Part shown: piece after piece, positions 49,461 to 57,188 of the stretch | Layout: each line of letters begins with the position of its first letter | How positions within the stretch are numbered: position 1 is the stretch's first letter | Source: Nostocoides sp. HKS02 | Lineage (GTDB): Bacteria; Actinomycetota; Actinomycetes; Actinomycetales; Dermatophilaceae | Assembly (NCBI RefSeq): GCF_009707485.1 | Contig: NZ_CP046121.1 | Span: 868,001 to 932,000 of the forward strand | Reading direction: 5' to 3' | Length of the DNA stretch: 64,000 nt | Translations under genes and position numbers: made by a program | The notes under the pieces: model-generated | Databases searched by the model: none | Told to the model about the DNA's origin: nothing | What the model saw: the letters and a program-made list of their open reading frames with translations, nothing else

Positions 49461-50710
49461 TGGGGAACGTCCTGGAACTTGGCGATGACGGTCAGGCCCG
49501 ACTCGGTGACCATGAACCCCCGGGCCCGGTCGGCGTCGGCATCGACCCCGATCGTGGTGTTCTCCGGGACGACGACACCCTTGTCGATGATGGTCTTCTT
49601 GATGACGCACCCGCGGCCGACCTCGACCCCGTCGAGCAGGACGCTGTCGTCGATGGTCGTGCCGCTGTGGATGTGGCAGCGCGGCGAGAGCACGGAGTTG
49701 GTCACGGTGGCGCCCGAGATCACGACGCCGGGGGAGACCGCCGAGTTGTGCGCCTCGCCGAACTTGCCGGCCGCTCCGTGCACGAGCTTGGCTGGCGGGA
49801 ACGGCCCGTAGTCGGTGTAGATCGGCCAGTCGTAGTTGTAGAGGTTGAAGACGGGGTGGATCGAGACGAGGTCCATGTGGGCCTCCCAGTAGGAGTCCAT
49901 CGTCCCGACATCGCGCCAGTAGGCCTGGTCGCGGGGAGTGGCCCCAGGGATGATGTTGTCCTTGAAGTCGTAGACGTAGCCGCGGCCCTCGTCGACGAAG
50001 GCCGGCACGATGTCGCCGCCCATGTCGTGCTTGCTGCCGCTGCGGTCGTTGTCCTGGGTGACTGCCTCGATGAGTACGTCCGCGTCGAACACGTAGTTGC
50101 CCATGGAGGCCAGGACCTCGTCGGGGGAGTCGGGCAGGCCCTTGGCGTCTTTCGGCTTCTCCTTGAAGGCTCCGATCCGGCGGTGGTCGGCGTCGTCGAC
50201 CTCGATGACCCCGAACTGGTCGGCCAGCGAGATGGGCTGGCGGATCGCGGCCACGGTGACTCCCGCGCCGGTCTCCATGTGCTGGGCCACCATCTGCGAG
50301 AAGTCCATGCGGTACACGTGGTCCGCCCCGACGACGACGACGATGTCGGGCTTCTCGTCGTGTACGAGGTTGAGGCTCTGGAAGATCGCGTTCGCTGACC
50401 CGAGGTACCAGTTCTTGTCGATGCGCTGCTGCGCGGGCACCGGCGTCACGTAGTTGCCGAGCATGTTCGACATGCGCCAGGTCTTGGTGACGTGCCGGTC
50501 GAGGCTGTGGGACTTGTACTGGGTCAGCACGACCACCTTCAGGTAGCCGCTGTTCACCACGTTGCTCAGCGCGAAGTCGATGAGGCGGTAGATGCCGCCG
50601 AACGGCACCGCGGGCTTGGCCCGGTCCGCCGTGAGCGGCATCAGCCGCTTGCCTTCACCGCCCGCGAGGACGATGGCCAGCACTTTGGGTCCACCCGATC
50701 GGTACGCCAT
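49457..50710 (-). CDS. glgC: Glucose-1-phosphate adenylyltransferase
   Basis: Makes ADP-glucose for glycogen or maltosyl-phosphate synthesis, 417 residues. The nucleotidyltransferase start is [20 protein letters not shown], the substrate motif is [20 protein letters not shown], and the C-terminal left-handed beta helix holds the hexapeptide repeats ([19 protein letters not shown]). ATG at 50710. Divergent from glgA, the normal actinobacterial arrangement. The stop overlaps the LLM oxidoreductase start. Confidence 0.97.
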   Translation of the reverse strand: MAYRSGGPKVLAIVLAGGEGKRLMPLTADRAKPAVPFGGIYRLIDFALSNVVNSGYLKVVVLTQYKSHSLDRHVTKTWRMSNMLGNYVTPVPAQQRIDKNWYLGSANAIFQSLNLVHDEKPDIVVVVGADHVYRMDFSQMVAQHMETGAGVTVAAIRQPISLADQFGVIEVDDADHRRIGAFKEKPKDAKGLPDSPDEVLASMGNYVFDADVLIEAVTQDNDRSGSKHDMGGDIVPAFVDEGRGYVYDFKDNIIPGATPRDQAYWRDVGTMDSYWEAHMDLVSIHPVFNLYNYDWPIYTDYGPFPPAKLVHGAAGKFGEAHNSAVSPGVVISGATVTNSVLSPRCHIHSGTTIDDSVLLDGVEVGRGCVIKKTIIDKGVVVPENTTIGVDADADRARGFMVTESGLTVIAKFQDVPQ

Positions 50711-50759
50711 GAGCCGACCCTAGGGAATGCATGCCCTCGCGGCGACCCCATGGCGGGAC

Positions 50760-50765
50760 TAATCT
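50760..50765 (+). promoter_or_regulatory. -10 box for leaderless glgA
   Basis: TAATCT lies exactly 7 bases before GTG 50773, predicting a leaderless transcript in the 62-base divergent glgC/glgA gap. Confidence 0.45.
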
Positions 50766-50772
50766 CACGCAG

Positions 50773-51981
50773 GTGAGAGTCGACGTGCTGACCAAGGAGT
50801 ACCCGCCGAACATCTACGGTGGCGCGGGGGTGCACGTCGCAGAGCTGGTGCGGGCCCTGCGCGAGCGCGGCGACATCGACACGAGGGTGCGCGCATTCGG
50901 CTCCCCGGTGTCCGAGGCCGGCACCGAGGGGTATGCCGACCTGCCCCAGCTGAGCGCCGCGAACGCGGCCGTCCGCACGATGGGCGTCGACCTCTCGATG
51001 GCGGGTGACTGCGTCGGGGCCGACCTCGTCCACTCGCACACCTGGTACGCGAACTTCGGTGGACACGTCGCCTCGCTGCTCGGCGGGATGCCGCACGTCG
51101 TCACGGCCCACAGCCTCGAACCCATGCGCCCGTGGAAGGCCGAGCAGCTCGCCGGTGGCTACCGGTTGTCGTCGTTCATGGAGCGCACCGCCTTCGAGGC
51201 CGCGGATGCCGTGGTGGCGGTGAGCGAGGGGATGCGCCAGGACGTCCTGCGCAGCTACCCGGGCATCGACCCCGAGCGGGTGAAGGTCGTGCACAACGGC
51301 ATCGACTCCGAGCTGTGGCAGCGCCATCACGACGCTGACACGGTCCGCAGGCACGGCGTCGACCCCGACGGGAAGGCGGTCGTCTTCGTCGGCCGGATCA
51401 CCCGTCAGAAGGGGTTGCCCTACCTCCTGCGCGCTGCGGCCCAGCTGCCGCCTGATGTCCAGCTGGTGCTCTGCGCCGGAGCGCCCGACACCCCGGAGAT
51501 CATGGCCGAGGTCGAAACCTTGATGGACCAGCTCAAGGCGACCCGCGACGGCGTGGTGTGGATCCCGGAGATGCTGCCGCGAGCCGAGGTCATCGCGCTG
51601 CTGTCGGCAGCCACGGTCTTCGCCTGCCCCTCCATCTACGAGCCGTTGGGCATCGTCAACCTCGAGGCCATGGCCTGCGAGCTGGCTGTGGTCGCCACCG
51701 CGACCGGCGGAATCCCCGAAGTCGTCGTGGACGGCGAGACCGGCTGGCTCGTGCCGATCGAGCAGAAGCAGGACGGCAGCGGCATACCCCTCGACGCCGA
51801 TCGGTTCGTCGACGACCTCGCCGCCGCGCTGACCGACGCGGTCAGCGACACCGGCCGGGCCGAGGCGATGGGGGTGGCCGGCCGCCGCCGCGCAGTCGAG
51901 TCGTTCTCGTGGTCGAGCATCGGCGAGCAGACCCACCGGGTCTACGCGGACGTGCTCGCACGGCGGGCCGCGTCAGCCTGA
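50773..51981 (+). CDS. glgA: GT4-type glycogen synthase / maltose-1-phosphate synthase (GlgA/GlgM)
   Basis: A 402-residue GT4 glycosyltransferase. Opening VDVLTKEYPPNIYGGAGVHV binds the donor; VVFVGRITRQKGLPYLLRAA and CPSIYEPLGIVNLEAMACEL carry the C-terminal donor-site Glu motif. In mycobacteria the orthologue uses ADP-glucose to make maltose-1-phosphate (GlgM) as well as extending glucan; which activity dominates here is not visible. GTG start, probably leaderless. The stop lies in a 14-base tandem repeat. Confidence 0.95.
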   Translation: MRVDVLTKEYPPNIYGGAGVHVAELVRALRERGDIDTRVRAFGSPVSEAGTEGYADLPQLSAANAAVRTMGVDLSMAGDCVGADLVHSHTWYANFGGHVASLLGGMPHVVTAHSLEPMRPWKAEQLAGGYRLSSFMERTAFEAADAVVAVSEGMRQDVLRSYPGIDPERVKVVHNGIDSELWQRHHDADTVRRHGVDPDGKAVVFVGRITRQKGLPYLLRAAAQLPPDVQLVLCAGAPDTPEIMAEVETLMDQLKATRDGVVWIPEMLPRAEVIALLSAATVFACPSIYEPLGIVNLEAMACELAVVATATGGIPEVVVDGETGWLVPIEQKQDGSGIPLDADRFVDDLAAALTDAVSDTGRAEAMGVAGRRRAVESFSWSSIGEQTHRVYADVLARRAASA

Positions 51982-52013
51982 GCCCGTCAGCCTGAGCCGG
52001 TCAGCCTGAGCGC
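51972..52013. repeat. 14-base tandem repeat x3 across the glgA stop
   Basis: Three copies of GTCAGCCTGAGC plus two variable bases, starting at 51972, 51986 and 52000. The glgA TGA is in the first copy. Each unit contains TCA and TGA, so it offers a stop on both strands near the convergent gene. Confidence 0.85.
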
Positions 52014-52017
52014 TCGA

Positions 52018-52782
52018 TCACGCCGGCCGCCAGCCGGCCAGCACGGCGCAGGCGGCATTGGTCGCGTCCGCGAGGGCATGGTCCGCGGCGCGCTGCAGCC
52101 GCAGCAGGATCGTGTGCCGCGTGCTCGCTGCGGCCGCGGTGAGTGCTCCGTCGCCGGCGGCGAGCGCGACGTCGACCACCTGGCTGATCGTGCCGGCCAG
52201 GGCGATGACGCGCGCCGGCCGAGGAGGCAGCCCCGGCGGTAGCCCCCACCGACCACCGAGCGCGGCGTCGGCGAGCTCTCGGGCGGCATCGGCAGCGAAC
52301 GGCTGACCGCCGATGGCGTCGAGGTGCGCCGTCGCGGCCGCGATCTCCTCGCGCAGGTGTCTCTCCAGCTGGGACGACTCCAACGCCTCGACACGGTGCC
52401 GTGGCACCGGATCGGCGTCGTACACGGCCCAGTCGACCCGGGTGCCGACGTCGAGCGCACCGCCGCCCGCCCCGTATGCCGCGATCGTCGGGACGAGCAT
52501 GCCCCCAAGACCGGGGACGAAGACGCACTCGCCGGCGTCGGCGGCACAGCCCTGGACGCGCGCCGAGGCACCCGGCATACCGGTCAGGTCACCGGGACTC
52601 GGGAGGGCGACGAGCAGCGCCTGCTCGCCCAGCTGGCGCCACAAGGTGAGGCGGTCGAGATCGCCTGCCACGTGGTCGACATCGGGCAGCGCCCGGGCCA
52701 CTGCCTCGTCCGCTGGAGAGCCCGTCGCCCATGCTGAAGTCGTCCACAGCGAAAGCCGCACGGACGCAGGGAGCTCGGGCAC
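52018..52782 (-). CDS. Conserved hypothetical protein
   Basis: A 254-residue protein with no recognised domain. It has an N-terminal half with LVALPSPGDLTGMPG and GECVFVPGLGGMLVPTIAAY and an Ala-rich helical C-terminal half (RHTILLRLQRAADHALADAT). GTG start; no signal peptide or membrane helix seen. It converges on glgA and is divergent from the ABC ATPase gene. Homologues in other actinobacteria are likely, given the coding quality, but the function is unknown to me. Confidence 0.8.
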   Translation of the reverse strand: MPELPASVRLSLWTTSAWATGSPADEAVARALPDVDHVAGDLDRLTLWRQLGEQALLVALPSPGDLTGMPGASARVQGCAADAGECVFVPGLGGMLVPTIAAYGAGGGALDVGTRVDWAVYDADPVPRHRVEALESSQLERHLREEIAAATAHLDAIGGQPFAADAARELADAALGGRWGLPPGLPPRPARVIALAGTISQVVDVALAAGDGALTAAAASTRHTILLRLQRAADHALADATNAACAVLAGWRPA

Positions 52783-52814
52783 CCGGTCATGCTAAGCCGA
52801 TAGGGTCCGGTGCC

Positions 52815-53633
52815 ATGAGTGACGTCCTTGAGTTCGCAGGAGTGAGTGTCGTCCGCGGCCACACGACCCTGCTCGACGACATCACCTGGGAGGTCGAGGA
52901 GGGCCAGCGCTGGGTCATCCTCGGCCCCAACGGCGCGGGCAAGACCACGTTGCTCCAGCTCGCGGCCGGCCGCATGCACCCGACCCGCGGCGTCGCCGGT
53001 GTGCTCAGCGAAGTGCTCGGCGCCGTCGACGTGTTCGAGCTCCGTCCGCGCATCGGGCTCGCGTCCGCCGCCCTCGCCGAGCGCATTCCCGGCGACGAGA
53101 TCGTGCACAACGTCGTCGTGACCGCCTCGTACGGCGTCGTGGGGCGTTGGCGCGAGACCTATGACCAGCTCGACCACGTCCGCGCCGCGGAGCTGCTGGG
53201 GGCGCTCGGTGCCGACCACCTCGCCGACCGCACCTACGGCACGTTGTCCGAGGGAGAGCGCAAGCGGGTCCAGATCGCGCGCGCCCTCATGACCGACCCC
53301 GAGCTGATGCTGCTCGACGAGCCGGCGGCAGGGCTCGACCTCGGCGGCCGGGAGGACCTGGTCCGTCGCCTGGGAGTCCTCGCGGCCGACATCGAGGCAC
53401 CAGCGCTGGTGCTGGTGACCCACCACGTCGAGGAGATCCCGCCGTCCTTCACCGACGTGCTGCTGCTGCGCGAGGGCCGGGTCGTCGCGCAGGGCCCGTT
53501 GGAGCTCACCCTCACCGAGGAGAACCTCTCCGCCACCTTCGGCATGCCGCTCGAGCTCGAACGCCGCGGCCACCGCTGGGCGGCGCGCGCACGGCTGGAC
53601 GAGGGAACGTCCGGGGCTCCGCCTTCGTCCTAG
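52815..53633 (+). CDS. ABC transporter ATP-binding protein
   Basis: A 272-residue single ABC ATPase with Walker A ILGPNGAGKTTLLQLAAG, a variant signature LSEGERKRVQIARAL in place of the usual LSGGQ, Walker B LMLLDEPAAGLDLGG and H-loop LVTHHVEEIP. It resembles the ModF/YhcG-like stand-alone ATPases. No permease gene is adjacent, so its partner or target is unknown. ATG at 52815. Confidence 0.92.
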   Translation: MSDVLEFAGVSVVRGHTTLLDDITWEVEEGQRWVILGPNGAGKTTLLQLAAGRMHPTRGVAGVLSEVLGAVDVFELRPRIGLASAALAERIPGDEIVHNVVVTASYGVVGRWRETYDQLDHVRAAELLGALGADHLADRTYGTLSEGERKRVQIARALMTDPELMLLDEPAAGLDLGGREDLVRRLGVLAADIEAPALVLVTHHVEEIPPSFTDVLLLREGRVVAQGPLELTLTEENLSATFGMPLELERRGHRWAARARLDEGTSGAPPSS

Positions 53634-53680
53634 AGTTGCGTGACCATCGCTGCGTTCTGACCAATGAAGGGGAGGGGCCG

Positions 53681-54148
53681 ATGGACTGGTTCGGGGAGAA
53701 CCCCTGGCTGGCCTGGCTGGGTATCGCGTTGGTGCTGGCCGCCATCGAGGCTGCCACCGTCAGCTTCGTGTTCCTCATGCTCGCGGGTGGGGCTCTGGCC
53801 GCGGCCATCGCCTCCGCCCTCGGGGCCTCGTTCACCGTCCAGGTGGTCATCGCCGTGCTCGTGGCGGGCGGTCTGCTCCTCACGGTGCGACCGCTGATCA
53901 CGCGGCGCTTCATGGTCGCCGAGGCGAGCCACACCATCGGGGCCAGGAGCTTGGTTGGTCGCAGCGGTCATGTCCTCCAGACCGTGACCGAGAACGACGG
54001 TCGCGTGAAGCTCGGCGGCGAGACGTGGTCGGCGCGCACTGTCAGTGGCGCCATGCAGTGCCAGCCCGGGCAGCAAGTCCGGGTTGTGTCCATCGAGGGG
54101 GCCACCGTGATCGTCACCGGCGACACGTCGGGTCAGAAATCGGAGTGA
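53681..54148 (+). CDS. NfeD-like membrane protein
   Basis: A 155-residue protein with three hydrophobic helices (LAWLGIALVLAAIEAATVSF, FVFLMLAGGALAAAIASAL, VVIAVLVAGGLLLTVRPL) and a C-terminal OB-fold domain (LVGRSGHVLQTVTENDGRVKL). NfeD proteins work with SPFH proteins in membrane domains. GGAGGG precedes the ATG. The stop nearly abuts the SPFH gene. Confidence 0.92.
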   Translation: MDWFGENPWLAWLGIALVLAAIEAATVSFVFLMLAGGALAAAIASALGASFTVQVVIAVLVAGGLLLTVRPLITRRFMVAEASHTIGARSLVGRSGHVLQTVTENDGRVKLGGETWSARTVSGAMQCQPGQQVRVVSIEGATVIVTGDTSGQKSE

Positions 54149-54150
54149 AC

Positions 54151-55308
54151 GTGAACGGCATCGGTGCAGGGTTCATCGTCCTGCTCATCCTGGTCGCCTT
54201 TGCGCTGATCGTGCTCTTCCGCACGGTGCGCATCGTCCCCCAGCAGACAGCGCTCATCATCGAACGGCTCGGCCGCTACGCCCGCACCCTGGAAGGCGGT
54301 ATCCACTTCCTCATCCCGTTCGTCGACAAGGTCAGGGCGAATGTCGACCTCCGTGAGCAGGTCGTGTCGTTCCCGCCCCAGCCGGTGATCACGAGCGACA
54401 ACCTCGTCGTCAACATCGACACCGTCATCTACTACTCGGTCATCGACGCGAAGTCCGCGGTCTACGAGATCGCGAACTTCATCCAGGGCATCGAGCAGCT
54501 CACGGTCACCACGCTGCGTAACGTCATCGGCTCGCTCGACCTCGAGCAGACGCTGACCAGCCGCGACCAGATCAACGCCCAGCTGCGCGGGGTGCTCGAC
54601 GAGGCGACCGGCAAGTGGGGCATCCGCGTCAACCGGGTCGAGCTCAAGGCCATCGACCCGCCGATGTCGATCCAGGAGTCCATGGAGAAGCAGATGAAGG
54701 CCGAGCGTGACCGCCGTGCCGTCATCCTCATCGCCGAGGGCTCCAAGCAGTCCAACATCCTCACGGCCGAGGGAGAGAAGCAGAGCCAGATCCTGCGGGC
54801 CGAGGGTTCGGCACAGGCGCGCATCCTCGAGGCCCAGGGCCAGGCCCGCGCCATCCAGCAGGTGTTCGACGCCATCCACCGCGGCAAGCCGACCCAGAAG
54901 CTGCTGGCCTACCAGTACCTCCAGGTCCTGCCGCAGATCGCCCGCGGCGACGCCAACAAGATGTGGATCATCCCCAGCGAGCTCACCGATGCCCTGCGTG
55001 GGATCGGTGGCGCCCTCGGCGTCCCGGAGAAGGGCCGTGGCCCTGACGGGGACGACGAGGAGTGGGTGGACCCGGGCGACGCCCAGGACGTGTTCCAGGA
55101 GACCGTCCTCGAGGACCCCAAGCAGGCGCTGGCCGAGGCGCGCGGCATGGCGGGCAAGGCCAGCCAGGAGGCCACCGAGCACGCCGCGCCCGCGTCACGC
55201 GTCCAGCCGACCGTCGGCCCACCCGCCGACGCGGTGCCCCCGTACGAGCCGCCGCCGTTCGAGCCTCCGGCCCCGCCGGCGGAGGGGACCGAGCCACCCC
55301 GCACCTGA
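54151..55308 (+). CDS. SPFH/band-7 (stomatin-like) protein
   Basis: A 385-residue membrane scaffold. N-terminal helix (FIVLLILVAFALIVLFRTV), SPFH domain (PQQTALIIERLGRYARTLEG, FPPQPVITSDNLVVNIDTV) and a coiled region with AEG repeats (LIAEGSKQSNILTAEGEKQS). The last ~60 residues are acidic then Pro-rich. Start chosen at GTG 54151 with CGGAG upstream; GTG 54145 is an alternative overlapping the nfeD stop. It pairs with NfeD as usual. Its stop is in a 14-base tandem repeat and a strong hairpin follows. Confidence 0.94.
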   Translation: MNGIGAGFIVLLILVAFALIVLFRTVRIVPQQTALIIERLGRYARTLEGGIHFLIPFVDKVRANVDLREQVVSFPPQPVITSDNLVVNIDTVIYYSVIDAKSAVYEIANFIQGIEQLTVTTLRNVIGSLDLEQTLTSRDQINAQLRGVLDEATGKWGIRVNRVELKAIDPPMSIQESMEKQMKAERDRRAVILIAEGSKQSNILTAEGEKQSQILRAEGSAQARILEAQGQARAIQQVFDAIHRGKPTQKLLAYQYLQVLPQIARGDANKMWIIPSELTDALRGIGGALGVPEKGRGPDGDDEEWVDPGDAQDVFQETVLEDPKQALAEARGMAGKASQEATEHAAPASRVQPTVGPPADAVPPYEPPPFEPPAPPAEGTEPPRT

Positions 55309-55341
55309 CGACCCGCACCTGACGACCCGCACCTGACGACC
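55300..55341. repeat. 14-base perfect tandem repeat x3 across the SPFH stop
   Basis: Three perfect copies of CGCACCTGACGACC at 55300, 55314 and 55328. The SPFH stop codon is in the first copy. Confidence 0.9.
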
Positions 55342-55346
55342 ACCAC

Positions 55347-55382
55347 GGTATGCCGCCCGCTCACCGCTGCGGGCGGCATACC
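55347..55382 (+). terminator. Hairpin terminator built from two inverted GTATGCCG octamers
   Basis: Arms GGTATGCCGCCCGC and GCGGGCGGCATACC are perfect 14-base complements with an 8-base loop TCACCGCT. It lies 38 bases after the SPFH stop. Each arm contains one copy of the dispersed octamer GTATGCCG, in opposite orientations. There is no T tract. Confidence 0.85.
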
Positions 55383-55409
55383 GCTGCCCTAGGGTCCGTC
55401 CCGCGTCGG

Positions 55410-55415
55410 TAGGGT
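55410..55415 (+). promoter_or_regulatory. -10 box for leaderless TSUP gene
   Basis: TAGGGT ends 6 bases before GTG 55422, so the transcript may be leaderless. No -35 box is obvious. Confidence 0.3.
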
Positions 55416-55421
55416 GACCCG

Positions 55422-56195
55422 GTGTCTGTCCTCGAAGCCGCCGGGATCCTCCTGGCTGGCATGGCGGCGGGCACCATCAACACCGTCGTCGGATCCGGGA
55501 CGCTGATCACGTTCCCCACCCTGGTGTTCCTCGGCTATCCACCGGTGGTCGCCAACGTCTCCAACACCGTCGGCCTGGTGGCAGGCGGGGTGACCGCGGT
55601 CCACGGTTACCGCGAGGAACTGCGCGGTGCGGGCCGCACCCTGGGCCGGCTCGCACCCGCCTCACTCGTCGGCGGGGTCGTCGGGGCGGTGCTGCTCCTG
55701 TGGCTTCCTGCTGCCGCGTTCCAGGCCATCGTCCCGGTGCTCATCGCCCTCGGGCTCGCGCTCGTCCTGGTGGGACCGCGGCTGCAGCGTCGCGCACTCG
55801 AGCGGCACGAGGCCGGGGTTCCGCGGGCGGCATGGCACGGCGCCGCGCTCGTCGCGGGGGTCCTGGTCGCAGGCATCTACGGGGGGTACTTCGGCGCGGC
55901 CCAGGGGGTCATCCTGATGGGCCTCATGAGCGCGTTGTCGAGCGACCCGATCCAGCGGCTCAACGGCTACAAGAACGTCCTCGCCACCATCGTCAACGCT
56001 GTGGCCGCGGTGACCTTCATGGTCGTGGCCTGGCACCAGATCGACTGGCTGGTCGCCCTGCTCGTCGGGGTCGGGGCGTTCGTCGGGGGTGTCATCGGGT
56101 CACGCGTGGGCCGTCGGCTGCCGCCCGTCGCGCTCCGCGCCGTGATCATCGTCGTGGGCGTCGTCGGCATCATCAAGATCGTCTGGTTCAGCTGA
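55422..56195 (+). CDS. TSUP family (TauE/SafE-type) permease
   Basis: A 257-residue membrane protein with about eight helices. Two homologous halves are marked by AAGTINTVVGSGTLITFPTL and AGIYGGYFGAAQGVILMGLM. The family exports or imports sulfite, sulfonates and related organic anions; substrate not determinable here. GTG start. The end is 5 bases before the methyltransferase gene, so the two form an operon. Confidence 0.93.
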   Translation: MSVLEAAGILLAGMAAGTINTVVGSGTLITFPTLVFLGYPPVVANVSNTVGLVAGGVTAVHGYREELRGAGRTLGRLAPASLVGGVVGAVLLLWLPAAAFQAIVPVLIALGLALVLVGPRLQRRALERHEAGVPRAAWHGAALVAGVLVAGIYGGYFGAAQGVILMGLMSALSSDPIQRLNGYKNVLATIVNAVAAVTFMVVAWHQIDWLVALLVGVGAFVGGVIGSRVGRRLPPVALRAVIIVVGVVGIIKIVWFS

Positions 56196-56200
56196 CGACC

Positions 56201-57022
56201 ATGCCGATCCAGATCGCCGACCCCAACGACCCCCAGGTCGCCGACTACGTCTCGCTGACGGACGTCGCCCTGCGCCGGCGCGCGGAGCCAGAGCGTGGCC
56301 TCTACATCGCCGAGTCGGAGAAGGTCATCCGTCGCGCCCTCGGGGCCGGCCACCAGCCGCGCAGCTATCTCATGGCACAGCGCTGGCTCACCGAGCTCGC
56401 CGACGTCGTGGAGGCGGCCGAGCGCAGCGGCGTGCCGGTCTTCGTCGGAGAGCACGACGTCATCGAGCAGCTCACCGGGTTCCACCTGCACCGAGGGGCG
56501 CTCGCGTCGATGCAGCGCCCGCAGCTGCCGAGTGTGGAGTCACTGGTTGCCGAGGCGCGCGGCGGCAGGATCGCGATCTTCGAGGACATCGTCGACCACA
56601 CGAACCTCGGAGCTGGCTTCCGGGCGGCGGCAGCCCTGGGTGTGGACGCGGTCCTGATCACGCCTCGTTGTGCGGACCCGCTCTACAGGCGTTCGATCCG
56701 GGTGTCCATGGGAACGGTCTTCCAGGTGCCCTGGACGCGCCTGGCCCACTGGCCGGACGACCTCCAGCTGCTCAGACACGCGGGGTTCCGCACCGCCGCG
56801 CTCGCGTTGAGCGACGACTCGATCACCTTGGACGAGCTGGCGCGCCGGGACCACGAGAGCCTGGCCCTCATCCTCGGCACGGAAGGCCACGGTCTGCACC
56901 CGGCAACCCTCGCTCAGGTCGATGATGTGGTCCGCATCCCGATGGGCGGCAACGTCGACTCCCTCAACGTGGCGGCCGCCGCAGCCGTGGCGTTCTATGC
57001 CACGCGACGGCACCCGGCCTGA
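56201..57022 (+). CDS. TrmH/SpoU family RNA 2'-O-methyltransferase
   Basis: A 273-residue SPOUT methyltransferase. An N-terminal RNA-binding region (GLYIAESEKVIRRALGAGHQ) precedes the knotted catalytic domain with the motif-1 Asn/Arg region IFEDIVDHTNLGAGFRAAAA, motif 2 LILGTEGHGLHP and motif 3 IPMGGNVDSLNVAAAAAVAF. It probably modifies rRNA or tRNA ribose. The exact site is unknown. Confidence 0.94.
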   Translation: MPIQIADPNDPQVADYVSLTDVALRRRAEPERGLYIAESEKVIRRALGAGHQPRSYLMAQRWLTELADVVEAAERSGVPVFVGEHDVIEQLTGFHLHRGALASMQRPQLPSVESLVAEARGGRIAIFEDIVDHTNLGAGFRAAAALGVDAVLITPRCADPLYRRSIRVSMGTVFQVPWTRLAHWPDDLQLLRHAGFRTAALALSDDSITLDELARRDHESLALILGTEGHGLHPATLAQVDDVVRIPMGGNVDSLNVAAAAAVAFYATRRHPA

Positions 57023-57188
57023 TCGCACTCAGGCGGTCCTGTCGACGCGCTCACCAAGGAGCCGGTCATGGCTGCCGGGCTGGAGGTCCCAGCGCGATGC
57101 GCGCGCCGGCTTCGGACACGAGGACGATGTCCATTGGACTCCCAAACCTTGGTGGCTGCATCCAGCAGGCGGCATCGGGCTCTAGGGG

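Noticed and set aside
51972..55341. Short tandem repeats as CRISPR arrays
   Set aside because: Units are 13-14 bases, directly adjacent with no unique spacers, and no cas gene is present.
57023..57188. Possible small gene or remnant between the TrmH and flippase-like genes
   Set aside because: No open frame with a ribosome-binding site or protein-like composition was found on either strand; treated as a plain convergent gap.
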